From Bursaphelenchus xylophilus (Eukaryota; Nematoda; Chromadorea; Rhabditida; Aphelenchoididae): a stretch of DNA of 64,000 nucleotides. Of the stretch, positions 12,291-23,243 are shown one piece after another (positions within the stretch are counted from its first letter, which is position 1; every line of letters starts with the position of its first letter). Location: NCBI GenBank assembly GCA_904066235.2, contig CAJFCV020000001.1:14255291-14319290 (forward strand). Direction: 5' to 3'. The notes under the pieces were generated by a model that did not search any database, had not been told where the DNA came from, and saw nothing but the letters and a program-made list of their open reading frames with translations. A program made the position numbers and the translations under genes.

Positions 12291-12616
12291 ACTTTACCGA
12301 GCTGTTTACATGAGAGTGTTTCCCCACCCACAATTACATTCTGTTTTTGGGGGGCTTTATGGGGAAACGACGAGTTTTTGAAGAGTAATTGACCATTGTA
12401 AAGTGATGGCTGCCGTTTCCCAAATTCGCATCGTGCGATTCTCCGCAAAAAAGACGTCAGCCAATTCATCAAGTCTTTTTTGCCCACTTTCTTCAACCGT
12501 TTTGTCCAGTCGAGGTGCAGAGTGGGGCTACTATTTAATGGTCCAAAAATTTGCGGGAGATTTTCCTTCAAATGCCCCAAATTTCGACTCAAATTCAGCT
12601 GAACATTCAGGTGAAA

Positions 12617-15600
12617 ATGGACGTCTTCAACAACCAATTCCACCCCTCAACGTCGAATGCAATGTCCATCGGGCAATGTGCAAATTCGACGGCCAATTCG
12701 AACACAAATACGAACAGTTCGAATGGGAGCTTCGATTTCGGAGAGGCCAATTGCCAAGTGATCACGATTACGCTGAGGTATGGCGCTAGAAGCGAGCGGT
12801 TGGTGCTGGAGCGGAGTGCGAATCCAGAGGTAAGTCGAGGGCACTGTGCAGTAAAAATTTTTTGCACGGTGCGGATTTTTATTTGAATTTTGCACGGTGC
12901 AAATTTTTTCGGAAAAAGGTTTTGGGGAAAAATTTTTAGCACAGTGCAATATTTTAATTTTTCATCGCAGAAAAATTAAATTTTGCACCGAAGAATTGCA
13001 TTGTGCGAATTTATATTGAATTTTGCAACGGTGCAAAATTTTTTTCGTAAAAAGTTTTCGCACTGTGCAGACATCGCCGAAGGATTGCACTGTGCAAAAT
13101 TCGGTTTACTTCTGCACTGTGCAAGAAATATAAAAAAGCATTTTTGCGCACCGTGCAGAAGATGGCAGTTCGAATTAAAAATGAAATTTCTAGAAGTTCT
13201 TGCTTCAAAATTTCGGAGTTTGAAGAAAATCGGATGTTCCTGCACGGTGCAAAAAAAAATTTTTTTGAACAGTAAAAAATGGAATGGGATTTCGTGCTAA
13301 TGTGTTTCTAGACTATTCAGATTATTTTGGCCAAATTTTAGCTGATTTTGAGAATTGCTTACTGAATAACGAAAAAAATTTTTTTAGATATTTTAAATTT
13401 TTTTTCAATTTTTAGGCGTTTGACCAATTCCGTCGACGGGCCTACAAACTGGTGGAGGAGACAGACGAGGAGAATGGGTTTTCAACCGATCCCAGAGGAG
13501 AACTCTTCCTTTTTCGACATGATTATGGCTCCGCCAACATGCTTCAGCGCCTCGCCAATCTAGCTGAACTTGTAAGTTTTGCTGTTTTTTTTACATTTTT
13601 TGTAGTTTTAAAAACTATTGCCTTTTCTTGGTGGCGTATTTTACAAATATTTACGTTGAATTTTACAATTTCCCTCTTCGCATAGTGCAAAAATCTAAAA
13701 TGATTTTTTGCACGGTGCGGAAGAAACAAAATCTTACCGTATTCGATGTTTACTGTATTTTTGCGAAACGTTGGGGCTGAAATACATACTGGTTGGCTCT
13801 ATATTTGATTTGAAATTACTTTGAAAATTCATTTTGCCCATTGCACAGTGCAATTCAAATTTTTTCAAATTCCGCACAGTGCAAAGAAAAATTCGCTGGT
13901 TTTTTGTTTACGATGAGACAACATCAAAAATTTTATGTATTTATAATACAAGGGCTTCATTTACAATGTTATTCTTTCATGTTCCTAATCTCTCTTCGCT
14001 TACTGCAGAGTAAAAAATTCAATTTTTGGTTTTGCACTGTGCGAAGAAAATTAAATCCAACAGTACGCAAAAATTACAGCAAATAAATTACAGATTTTTT
14101 CTAACATGATAGGCTAGTACTGTTGTCGCCACGTAAAAGCATTTTTATTTCTTTTTGGTTTTTACTGCACTTGCAAAATCAAAATTGTCTTTTCCCGCAC
14201 TGTGCAGTCGAAAAACCCTTTCGCTTTAAAATTGCACTGTGCGATAAGAAAAACCAAGCCTAGAAATTGTATTTTCAGGACAACGGAAGTGTCGTTGAGG
14301 TGATTCGAGTTCCATCCGAGGAACGGCAAGAAGTCACAGTGCCTCATAATGTTCAAGTTCAAAGCTACAAAACTCCGACCTTTTGCGATTATTGCGGTGA
14401 AATTTTGGTTGGATTGATAAAGCAGGGACTGAAGTGCACATTATGCAAGTGAGTTTTTGTAATGAAGGTTTATTTTTTCGAATACACACGTCACTGGCCA
14501 CTTTATACGATGAAAAATATTTTATCGTATAAAATGTCGCAGATGAAGGACTTTAGAGAAAAATATTTGTGCGAACTGTAAAATGAGCTCTGTTTAATGG
14601 TCGTATCTTATTTTTGTAATAGTTTGTTGCTTTGGAGACATGTTATACGATAAAACATGTTTCGTCGTATAAAATGTGCTAAATGATTGATGTTATGAAA
14701 AATATTTATGCTGATTAAAAAATGAACCATGTTTAATAGTTTTGTTTTGTTTTTGTAAAAGTTTCAGGGTTCAGAGACATGTTATACGATGAAACATAAT
14801 TCATCGTATAAAATGGCTTTCAGTAACCTAAGATGGCAAATTTAGAAAAAAAACAGATTTTAATCACGCTAAAGCAACATAATGTAACATTTTCACCGTA
14901 CTGTGCGTCCAATTCAATTAATTTTTTCCCAAATTTCAGCTGTAATTTCCACAAAAAATGCGCGTTTGCCGCCCGCAATAACTGCGCACGGAACGAAAAC
15001 AGCACCCAAAATGGACAGCCAGGTAAGTTATAGTTTGTTGAAAAAATTTCGAAATTTTTAGGTACCCCAACAAGCCCGCAGGCCTATCAATTGCCCCACA
15101 CCTTGTCGGTCCACAGCTATCGTACCCCGACGGTTTGCAAAATCTGCGACAAAATGCTGTTGGGATTGGTCAAGCAGGGAATGCGATGCAGGGATTGTAA
15201 GGTGAGACAGTAATTTTTTACTTGAGAAAAAAGATGTTTTTTGAAAAAAAATTGATTTTTGCAATATAAATTTTTTCAAAAAAAAAAAAAAAAAAATTAA
15301 TTTTTTTTTGGTTTTTTGCACTGTGCATCAAAAAATTTTCGTTTCCGCACAGTGCACTTTTCTTTTTCTTTTTTTTTTGCACTGTGCGGCTACAAAGACA
15401 ACAGAAAATTCGAAAAAATGTCAAAAATTTCAAAAAATATTTTTTTTGGTGACCAAACACAAACCAAACAAATTTTTTATGTATCATAATTTCACTGCAC
15501 TCAAATGATTTCCGGATTTGAATAAATTTAGAAAAAAAAAATTTTGAGTTAAGCAAGACAAAATATGTGAATCATAGTTGGCTCATCGCCTACTCTGACG

Positions 15601-18600
15601 TAAATTTATGCAAATGGAGGCGGAAACTTGTATAAATAACTAAAGTAACTTGTTGTTTGGACTGTTTGAAAATTTGAGATTCATTTACATTTATTCTTGA
15701 TGGGGTTTTTTTTTTTTTTTTTTTTTTGAAGGGTCGTATTTTAGCTATTTTTGATCTTTTTTTTACAAAATTGTGTAGAAAAATAAAAAAAAATCACAGT
15801 GCCGAAAATCATAAATCACATTTTTTTTTATTTTTCGCACCGTGCAAAGCAAAATTTTTCCAAAAAATTTTGCACCGTGCATACAAAAAAAAATAAAATT
15901 TCAAAATCCTTTCTCAAAATAATACCAAGTCCCGCAAAGACTCTCAACTCATAATTTCCTCAAATTAGGCCTTCATTCCAGGTGAACGTGCACAAGAAAT
16001 GCGCCGCGTTTCTGCCGAATGACTGCCACATCGGGAACGGGATTGTCCCTCAATTTGATCAAATGTCCGTCAACGAGATGCCGCAGCCGGTGCAGAAGAT
16101 GGAGGTGGAGAGTCAGTCGTCGTTGGGGATGATCCCGCTGGCCCGTTTGCCGGGCTCGGCCAACACTCGGACCGGCCAACAGGGCACCTTGTGCGAGGGA
16201 TGGGTGGTCCATTTTTTGTATACGCAGCCAGCGAAGCGTCTGAAGCACTATTGGATTCTGTCGAATGGACAAATCTCTATGTACAATGAATATAATAATG
16301 GTGGGTGGAATTTTGAGGAAGGGACATGTTATACGATGAAACATGTTTGGTCGTATAAAATGTCGCTGAAGCCAAAAAATGTTTAAAAAACCTGTTTGTT
16401 GTGTCAAGCAGAATCTGTGTTTGCGCACATAAACTATTATTTCCGAAAGTTTTACGTCAGGAGCTTTTTATACGATGAAACATGTTTGGTCGTATAAAAT
16501 GACGCTGAAGGCAGAAAATGGTTAAAAAACAGGCTTGTGGCTTTATGTACGATATCTAGCTTTTTATTTCCTAAATTGCTTTGAAGACATTTTATACGAT
16601 GGAACATATCTTGCCGTATAAAATGGCTCTGAAGAATGGGACGCCAATATAAGTGATTTGTAGCATTTATTCTGATGTTAAAACAAGCGTTCGATGTACT
16701 GAGGGGTGTTTTTCTCCAAAAAACTGTTATTTGGGCATTTTATACGATAAAACATGTTTCATCGTATAGAATGTCCAGGTAACCAAACTTTAGAAGAATT
16801 AGAAGTGCGCTTTATAACATAAGCCCCGGTTAATATTCTCATTTTTTTTGTAAATTTTATTGCTTGAGAGACATGTTATACGACAAAACATGTTCAAATC
16901 TCTGAAATTTCAGTAACTGGTGTCAACCCATCTCGAGTGTTCAAGCAAATCTCTCTGGCTGATATTTTGGCTGTCGTCCCCTATAACGGACCTCCAATTG
17001 ACACCCGTTTCCCGGCCCATTGTTTCGAGATCCGGGTGCGAGCCGCGGCCGAGGATCAGATCTATTGCGTGGGAGAGAATCTGGAAGCACTCTCCAGCGG
17101 CGGTGCTCCACCCTCCAAGCAGCCGCGCCAACAACAGTATGGGCTGAGCGGCAGCTGGCAGCAGTGGTTGAAAGCGCTGGAAAACGCGCTTCAACCCCCA
17201 TCCTTAAGGTCCGATCCATGCAATGCGGAGCCGGCACTACAATTCTCCCAGATGTATCAGGTAAGAAGGCCTTCAGTGGACGAATCAACATTCTCTGTAA
17301 TATAAAAACGAGCCGAAATTGATTTTTTGACACATTTTATCATTTGGCAATGATCAAAGAATCTTCTTCAGCAGTTGGACTTTTTATACGATGAAACATG
17401 TTTCGTCGTATAAAATGTCACCAGCAGGAGATTTTGGGCATAAAAATTTCCCCTGAGGAGTCTAGACAGCATATTCCTCAAATATGTATTGTGAGGACAT
17501 TTTATACGATCAAACATGTTTCGTCGTATAAAATGTCTCTCAACATTAAATTTTGTTGATACAAATTTGCTATGAGGAGTGTAGGCTAAATTTGCAACGA
17601 ATATTTACAGAATGTTATTGTAGTGACATTTTATACGATCAAACATGTTTCATCGTATATGATGTCTCTTTTCGAATTACAATGTGCTCATCAAATAAAG
17701 TAGTTATTTAGTCTCTGACCTTTTAATTTTTCAGATTGTCCGCGAAAAGGTCCTCGGATCCGGCCAGTTCGGCACCGTTTTCCAAGGAATTCACCGGCAA
17801 ACCAGCCGCTCCGTGGCCGTCAAAGTCATCGCCAAGGATCGCTTCTCCAAAAAATCGAATGCCGGCGTCGAAACGTTGAAGTCCGAGGTCGCAATCCTTC
17901 AGGCCATTGATCATCCGGGCATCATCAAACTGGAGAGCATGTTCGAGACCAAGGATAAGATATTTGTGGTCATGGAGAAGATGAATGGCGATATGTTGGA
18001 GATGATCCTGAGTCAGGCAACCGGTCGATTGGATGAGCGAGCCACGCGCTTCTTGATCATGCAAATTTTGAGCGCTTTACGGTGAGATTTTGAGATTTTT
18101 TGAACTTAAAATGCGAATAATTTGTGTGATTCTGCATAACGCGGTTTGAAACTTTTTGAAGAGTCATAGGAAATCATTATCTTTTCATTATCTCTTTATA
18201 CTGGCAAGTTTTTGGCTTGTTTGGAAATGAGATTTTTTGAATTGAAAATGCACGAAATTCGCTTAATTCTGCATAACGCGGTTTGAAATATTTTTTTACA
18301 GTCCTAGAAAGCCCTTATCTTTGTCCTGGCATGTTTTTGGCTTGTTTAAAAATGAGATTTTTTTAATTTGAAAATGCAAAAAAATCACTTAATTCTACAT
18401 AACGCGGCTTTAAAATTTTTTAATAGTCTTATGTTAACTATCTTAAGTCATTATATTTGTCCTGGCATGTTTTTGACTTATTTTAAAATGAGATGTTTTG
18501 AATTTAAACTGAACATAAATGATTTAATTCTGCATAACGCGGTTATTTTTTACAGTCCTAGAAAGCCATTATATTTGTTCTGACATGTTTTTGGCTTGTT

Positions 18601-19323
18601 TGAAAATGAGATTTTTCGAATTCAAAACGCATAAAATTCGCTTAATTCTGCATAACGCGGTTTGAAAATTTCCGAAATTCCTCAAAAAATCCATTTCCCC
18701 TGTTATATACTATTTATTCCCCCATTAAAATCTCAAAAAACCCCATTTCCAGCTACCTGCATTCCCGCGCCATCGCGCACTGCGACCTGAAGCCGGAGAA
18801 CGTGCTGTTGTCCGACCTCTCCGCCCACTACCCCCAAACCAAGCTGTGCGACTTCGGCTACGCGCGCTTCATCGGGGACGCGCAGTTCCGGAAGACGGTG
18901 GTCGGCACGCCCGCCTACATGGCGCCGGAGCTGCTGATGAAGAAGGGCTACAACCGGAGCCTGGACATGTGGTCGGTGGGCGTCATCATCTACGTCACGC
19001 TGAGCGGCACCTTCCCCTTCAACGACGGCGAAGAGATCACGGAGCAGATCCAGAACGCGTCGTTCATGTTCCCGGCGGACTTGTGGTGCAACACCAGCCA
19101 ACTGGCCATCGATTTGATCCAGAGGCTGTTGAAGGTGCAGATCGAGGAGCGCCTGAATATCGATGAAGGAATTTCGCATCCCTGGCTGCAGGATGCACAA
19201 GTTTTTGCGGACTTAAGACAACTGGAGAGCCGGCTGGGAGGCCCCCGATATCTGACGAATGAGGCCGACGATCAGAGGTTCGCTCCGTTCCTGCAGCAGA
19301 TTCAGAATACCCCACCGTTTTAG
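12617..19323 (+). CDS. dkf-1: protein kinase D (DKF-1-like), 9 exons, 781 aa
   Basis: Exons: 12617-12829, 13416-13571, 14279-14448, 14940-15022, 15062-15201, 15982-16300, 16914-17260, 17735-18081, 18753-19323. Order of domains: Asn/Ser-rich N-terminus; two diacylglycerol/phorbol-binding C1 zinc fingers ([17 protein letters not shown] about residues 137-186, [17 protein letters not shown] about 216-265); PH domain starting near [10 protein letters not shown]; then the kinase domain with [11 protein letters not shown], the VAVKVIAK lysine, [11 protein letters not shown] (the HCD form typical of PKD), DFG as CDFGYARF, and APE. In the activation loop the two PKD serines are replaced by Gln (DAQF) and Thr ([10 protein letters not shown]), matching the single-Thr type of C. 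elegans DKF-1 rather than DKF-2. It is a DAG-controlled Ser/Thr kinase of membranes and Golgi/secretory signalling. The ATG at 12617 follows CATTCAG|GTGAAA, a possible trans-splice acceptor. The last exon is much richer in GC than its surroundings. Confidence 0.93.
12838..13250. repeat. GCACNGTGC array, kinase D intron 1
   Basis: About ten palindromes fill the intron between 12830 and 13415, mostly GCACTGTGC and GCACGGTGC in A/T runs. The acceptor side (13260-13415) is free of them. Confidence 0.8.
13680..14250. repeat. sparse GCACNGTGC sites, kinase D intron 2
   Basis: Intron 13572-14278 carries scattered sites, for example near 13709, 13843, 13873, 14034, 14196 and 14233, some with one altered base (GCATAGTGC near 13680). 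The low density looks like a decayed array. Confidence 0.65.
14499..14818. repeat. TTATACGA/TCGTATAA palindromes x3, kinase D intron 3
   Basis: Three long palindromes start near 14499, 14639 and 14777, each TTATACGAT...ATCGTATAA, two with the central AACATGTT or AACATAATT. No GCACNGTGC array is present in this intron. Confidence 0.8.
15315..15875. repeat. GCACNGTGC sites, kinase D intron 5
   Basis: Intron 15202-15981 has a cluster of three sites at 15317-15390 and two more at 15838-15880, among long A/T homopolymer runs. The latter two are of the C-centre type. Confidence 0.7.
16323..16896. repeat. TTATACGA palindromes x5, kinase D intron 6
   Basis: Palindromes start near 16323, 16463, 16587, 16736 and 16870. 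The last has only its left half before the acceptor. Most have the full form ending TCGTATAAAATG. Sequence between them is not obviously shared. Confidence 0.85.
17375..17668. repeat. TTATACGA palindromes x3, kinase D intron 7
   Basis: Three near-perfect palindromes start near 17378, 17497 and 17626. The block 17349-17541, including spacer, is nearly identical to 22340-22530 upstream of the stanniocalcin-like gene. Confidence 0.85.
18120..18665. repeat. tandem array with TGCATAACGCGG, kinase D intron 8
   Basis: Five units of about 118-137 bp carry TTCTGCATAACGCGGTTT (near 18130, 18268, 18396, 18530, 18648) followed by stretches such as CTGGCATGTTTTTGGCTTGTTT and AATGAGATTTTTTGAATT. This family was seen in no other intron. 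Confidence 0.8.
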
Positions 19324-20362
19324 AGGAAAATCAGCGAGTTTCTCCTTTTTTTTAGCGTTAAAAATGGATTTAAAGTTTAAAATTCACTAGTCTACAGAAT
19401 TTATAGACATTTTTTTCTTTTAAAAAAATAGTTTAGATGACTTTTTAGGCATTTTTTTTTTGAATTTTTGAGATTCATCATTTTTTTTAAAATTTTTTGA
19501 AATTTTTAATTTTTTGCACTGTGCAGTTCGAATTTTTGATTGCACAGTGCAAACCAATCTTTAATCTGCACAGTGCAGCATGACTTTTTAAATGCACAGT
19601 GCGGCTCGAAATTTGCGATGCACGGTGCAGATGAAATTTTAAAATGAACTGTGCAATTTCACTTTTTGACTGCAGTTTTCATTTTTACGTAAATTGGAAA
19701 TTGAAGACTGTACGGTGCAGTTTTATTCTCAACCTGCACAGTGCAATATGATTTTTTGTTTGCACGGTGCGAAGAAAATTTTTGATTGCACAGTGCGAAG
19801 AAAATTTTCAACTGCACAGTGCGAAGAAAATTTTCAATTGCACAGTGCAGCTTCACCTTTCAACTGCACGGTGCTAAGAAAATTTTCGACTGCACAGTGC
19901 AGAACTTTTTTTCCACCCAAAAAAAATTTTGTTTGAGTTTGAATTTTTTCTGCACAGTGCACGTTGTGTATTAATTGTAAGAAATTTTTTATCTTGTCCA
20001 AATATTCTTCCAACACATTGAAGATAACCCAAGAATCTTTCCAAAGTATTCTGTTTTACCGTTTCCCCGACATATTCCTATCTATTCTTTAATTATTCCC
20101 CATTTTAGCAACAATAAATTCATTTTATTCTCGTTGAAGTTGCATATGATTCATCTTTGATAAAAAAATGTAATCTTATTGCCTCAGGTGGTAAGAGAAG
20201 TTTCAGTTCGAAAAAAAATTAAAATTTTGCTTTCCAATAATTTACAAGGCCAAAAAAATAAAAAAAATAAAAAAAAATAAGCTTTTTTCATAGAAAATTA
20301 TTAAAAAAATTTTTACAATCATCTATATGATAATAATCAAAATTTATTTTTCTCATTTTTTC
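19324..20362. other. intergenic region between kinase D and stanniocalcin-like gene
   Basis: No gene. It contains the 3' end of the kinase transcript, a GCACNGTGC array (19515-19970) and AT-rich DNA (20000-20360) where the two convergent transcripts must end. On the minus strand an AATAAA lies just beyond the stop of the next gene, near 20340. Confidence 0.6.
19515..19970. repeat. GCACNGTGC palindrome array
   Basis: About fourteen sites at roughly 25-35 bp spacing. A short unit AAGAAAATTTTCAA(C/T)TGCACAGTGC is repeated several times near 19785-19900. Confidence 0.85.
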
Positions 20363-22055
20363 CTACCCCAAGCATCCGACGGCAGTCTTTGTGACCGTCT
20401 TGAAAGCTCGTTTGGTTAGGAAATCGGAGACGTTGAAGACTTTTGAAAATGCGATCAAATTTGAGAACCAAACATGGCAAAATCCACAGCCTAGATAACA
20501 CTGAACGTGGCTTTGGAAGGCATCGTTGGTGAGTTGGTCACAATCAATTGTGGTGCGGTTCTGAAATTGAAATTTTAGAGGGAAAAATTGGGCTCTTTTC
20601 TGATTGCACGGTGCGAAATTGGCTTTTTTTCGTTGCACAGTGCAAAAATATAAGTTTCCTTTGCACTGTGCAAAAAAAAATAAAAATTTCCAATCGCACG
20701 GTCTTTGCACGGTGCAAAAAACGATTTTTTTCCCACGGTGCAAATTTTTCTTTTTTTTCGATTTGCACAGTGCAAAAAAAATTTTTGATGCCGCACAGTG
20801 CGAAACTGACTTTTTCATTGCACAGTGCAAAGAAAGGCGAAGGCGTATTTTGCACTGTCCAAGAAATACAAATTTCCGATCGCACGGTGCAAAAATATAA
20901 AAGTTTCCTTTGCACTGTGCGAAGAATAAAATTTCCGATTTTTTTTTTGATTGCGCAGTGCAATTTTTATTTTGCACAGTGCAAATTTTTCTTTTTTTTT
21001 TTTTTTGATCGCACGGTGCGAAATTTATTTCTTTGACTGCACAGTGCGAAATTCTTTTTGTCGCAAAATTTTTGCCAATTGGACCTGCACGGTGCAAAAA
21101 AAAATTTTGATGCCGCACAGTGCAAAATTTGTTTTTTGACAGCACAGTGCAAATTTTCGAAATTTTCTGTCGCACTGTGCAATAAACCCCCAAAAAAATG
21201 AATTTTTGTACAGTGCACTATAACTTAGGCTTACCGAAAAATACTCTTCCAAATATTGAGTCAGACAGACCATCGTGCAATTGATAAAAGCCTTTCCTTT
21301 GGCGTTAAAATTGCTGTAGAGCTCGGGATCAATGAAATTCTCGCAATTTCTCTCCCCATACCCGATTAAATATCCATCCGGACCGCATTGAGCCCGTTTT
21401 TCCAGACAAGGATACGTTTGGCAAGTGGTGCCGCAGTCGGTCTAAAAACAACTTGACCTTTTGTTACAGTAACCAAAATAAGTTTTTTTGTTACAGTAAC
21501 CAAATAGAATTTAGATTTTTGTTACAGTAATCAAAATTAATTTAGATTTTGTTACAGTAATCAAAATTAATTTTGTTTTGTTGTTACAGTAACCAAAATA
21601 AATTTAGATTTTGTTACAGTAACCAAAATAAACTTTTTTTTGTTACAGTAACTAAAATAAATTTAGATTTTTGTTACAGTAATCAAAATTAATTTTATTT
21701 TTTTGTTACAGTAATCAAAATAAATTTTATTTTTTGTTACAGTAACCAAAATAAAATTTTTTTTGTTACAGTAACCAATATAAATTTAGATTTTTGTTAC
21801 AGTAATCAAAATTAATTTTATTTTTTTGTTACAGTAACTAAAATAAATTTATTTGTTACAGTAACCAAAATTAATTTTATTTTTTTGTTACATTAGTCAA
21901 AATTAATTTTATTTTTTTGTTAAAGTAACCAAAATAAAGTTTTTTTTTTGTTACAGTAACCAAAATAGAATTAAGTCTTTTTTGCTACAGTAACCCACCT
22001 CAGAATTAACCGGCATAAAAATCGCTGATAAAACCACGACTTGAAGACTGATCAT
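20363..22055 (-). CDS. stanniocalcin-like secreted protein A, 153 aa
   Basis: Exons: 22055-21999, 21441-21235, 20560-20363; phases are zero throughout. Exon 1 is a complete signal peptide (MISLQVVVLSAIFMPVNSE). Exon 2 holds TDCGTTCQTYPCLEKRAQC, NCENF, GKAFINCTMVCLTQYLEEYF. Exon 3 holds CDQLTNDAFQSHVQCYLGCG and ends with a conserved Cys. The cysteine spacing and the CLE..C..DG, KGKAF and C..F...I.EVQ..C patterns resemble stanniocalcin, a secreted disulphide-rich glycoprotein hormone implicated in ion balance and protease inhibition in animals. This is inference from remembered motifs, not an alignment. N-glycosylation sites NCT, NRT and NVS fit secretion. Intron 1 is filled with GTTACAGTAAC repeats and intron 2 with GCACNGTGC repeats. 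A paralogue follows at 23244-24733. Confidence 0.75.
20600..21215. repeat. GCACNGTGC array in stanniocalcin-like A intron 2
   Basis: Around twenty palindromes at about 25-35 bp spacing between exons 2 and 3, in A/T runs. Some are broken, such as GCACTGTCC near 20852. The long minus-strand frame ending at 20363 reads straight through this intron and is a repeat artefact upstream of 20560. Confidence 0.85.
21460..21995. repeat. GTTACAGTAAC tandem array in stanniocalcin-like A intron 1
   Basis: About twenty units of roughly 25-30 bp, consensus TTTTTGTTACAGTAACCAAA followed by ATAAATTTAGA or ATTAATTTTAT. The core GTTAC-A-GTAAC is an odd-length palindrome like GCAC-N-GTGC but unrelated in sequence. 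The array fills the intron and stops at the splice sites. Confidence 0.9.
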
Positions 22056-22339
22056 TCTAAAAAACGATGACAAAATTCTTGACGTCTAGTTGTTATGTTG
22101 CAACGGTCGATTTTTATCCTAATCATCGACCAAAAATAGTAATCTGAAAACGACACAATCAAAAAATTCGATATCCAAATCAAAAAAAACCTTTTTAGAC
22201 CCCTGAAATACCTTCAAAAGTGGATAGATCCTTTTTGTCGCGGCGCACAGTGCATTTTGCTTTTTTTTGTACGGTACGGGATTTTCGGACATTTTGCACT
22301 GTGCATTTTTATTCATCGCTTCAGAAAGACTTACCTTGA

Positions 22340-22650
22340 CAATGATCAAAGAATCTTCTTCAGCAGTTGGACATTTTATACGATCAAACATGTTTCGTCG
22401 TATAAAATGTCACCAGCAGGAGATTTTGGGCATAAAAGTTTCCCCTGTTGGGTCTAGACAGCATATTCCTCAAATATGTATTGTGAGGACATTTTATACG
22501 ATCAAACATGTTTCGTCGTATAAAATGTCACCAGCAGGAGATTTTGGGCATAAAAGTTTCCCCTGAGGAGTCTAGACAGCATATTCCTCAAATATGTATT
22601 GTGAGGACATTTTATACGATCAAACATGTTTCGTCGTATAAAATGTCTCT
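22340..22650. repeat. TTATACGA palindromes x3 in duplicated block
   Basis: Palindromes start near 22370, 22490 and 22607. They are joined by two near-identical copies of a spacer with CACCAGCAGGAGATTTTGGG and CTCAAATATGTATTGTGAGG. The same block, starting ATGATCAAAGAATCTTCTTC, is present once in kinase D intron 7 (17349-17541). Confidence 0.85.
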
Positions 22651-22679
22651 CAACAAAGAAAGATTTACTGCAGAGACAC

Positions 22680-22965
22680 AGTTAACAGAAACGGGAGAAT
22701 TTCGACTGCACAGTGCGAAAACGCCAAAAAAAAGTATAATAAATCTGCACAGTGCAGTGGAAAATAGCCATAATTGACGTTGCACTGTGCGAAAAATACT
22801 CGCATGTTTTGCACGGTGCGGAAAGCCCAGAACTTCAATCTGCACCGTGCATTGTCAAATATGGGCAAATTTCGACCGCACTGTGCAAAATCTTGTCGCC
22901 TGTTTTGCACTGTGCGACAAAGAAAGACAAAAATTTTTATTGCACTGTGCGAAAATTCCAAAAAT
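22680..22965. repeat. GCACNGTGC array
   Basis: Nine sites with all four centre bases between 22710 and 22955. Phrases such as GCACGGTGCGGAAA.CCC.GAACTTCAATCTGCA recur in the array at 24190-24600, so the two flanks of the paralogue pair share an ancestor. Confidence 0.8.
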
Positions 22966-23243
22966 AAACAGTCTACGCACTTTTGAAAAACCGTCAAATC
23001 TGAGCAAAACATACTTGAACGACTGCTGAAAATTAAATTCCCTCTATCTTAGGCATCACAAAACATTATTTTTTGGCTGATTTATCAGATGTTTTCCGCT
23101 TACGTTTGTTTATTTACAAAATTTTCGTTTATTTTTTTGCCCTTTGACTGTGTCATCGATCAATTTGCGTCATATTATTATACTATTTCGCAGCGTTTAT
23201 TCATGATTTTTTGCAAATTCAAGATAAAAATTATGAAAAATTT

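Noticed and set aside
12403..12789. 128-codon frame overlapping the start of kinase D
   Set aside because: It is in a different frame from the kinase N-terminus, which has the correct splice phase to exon 2; no splice site continues this frame.
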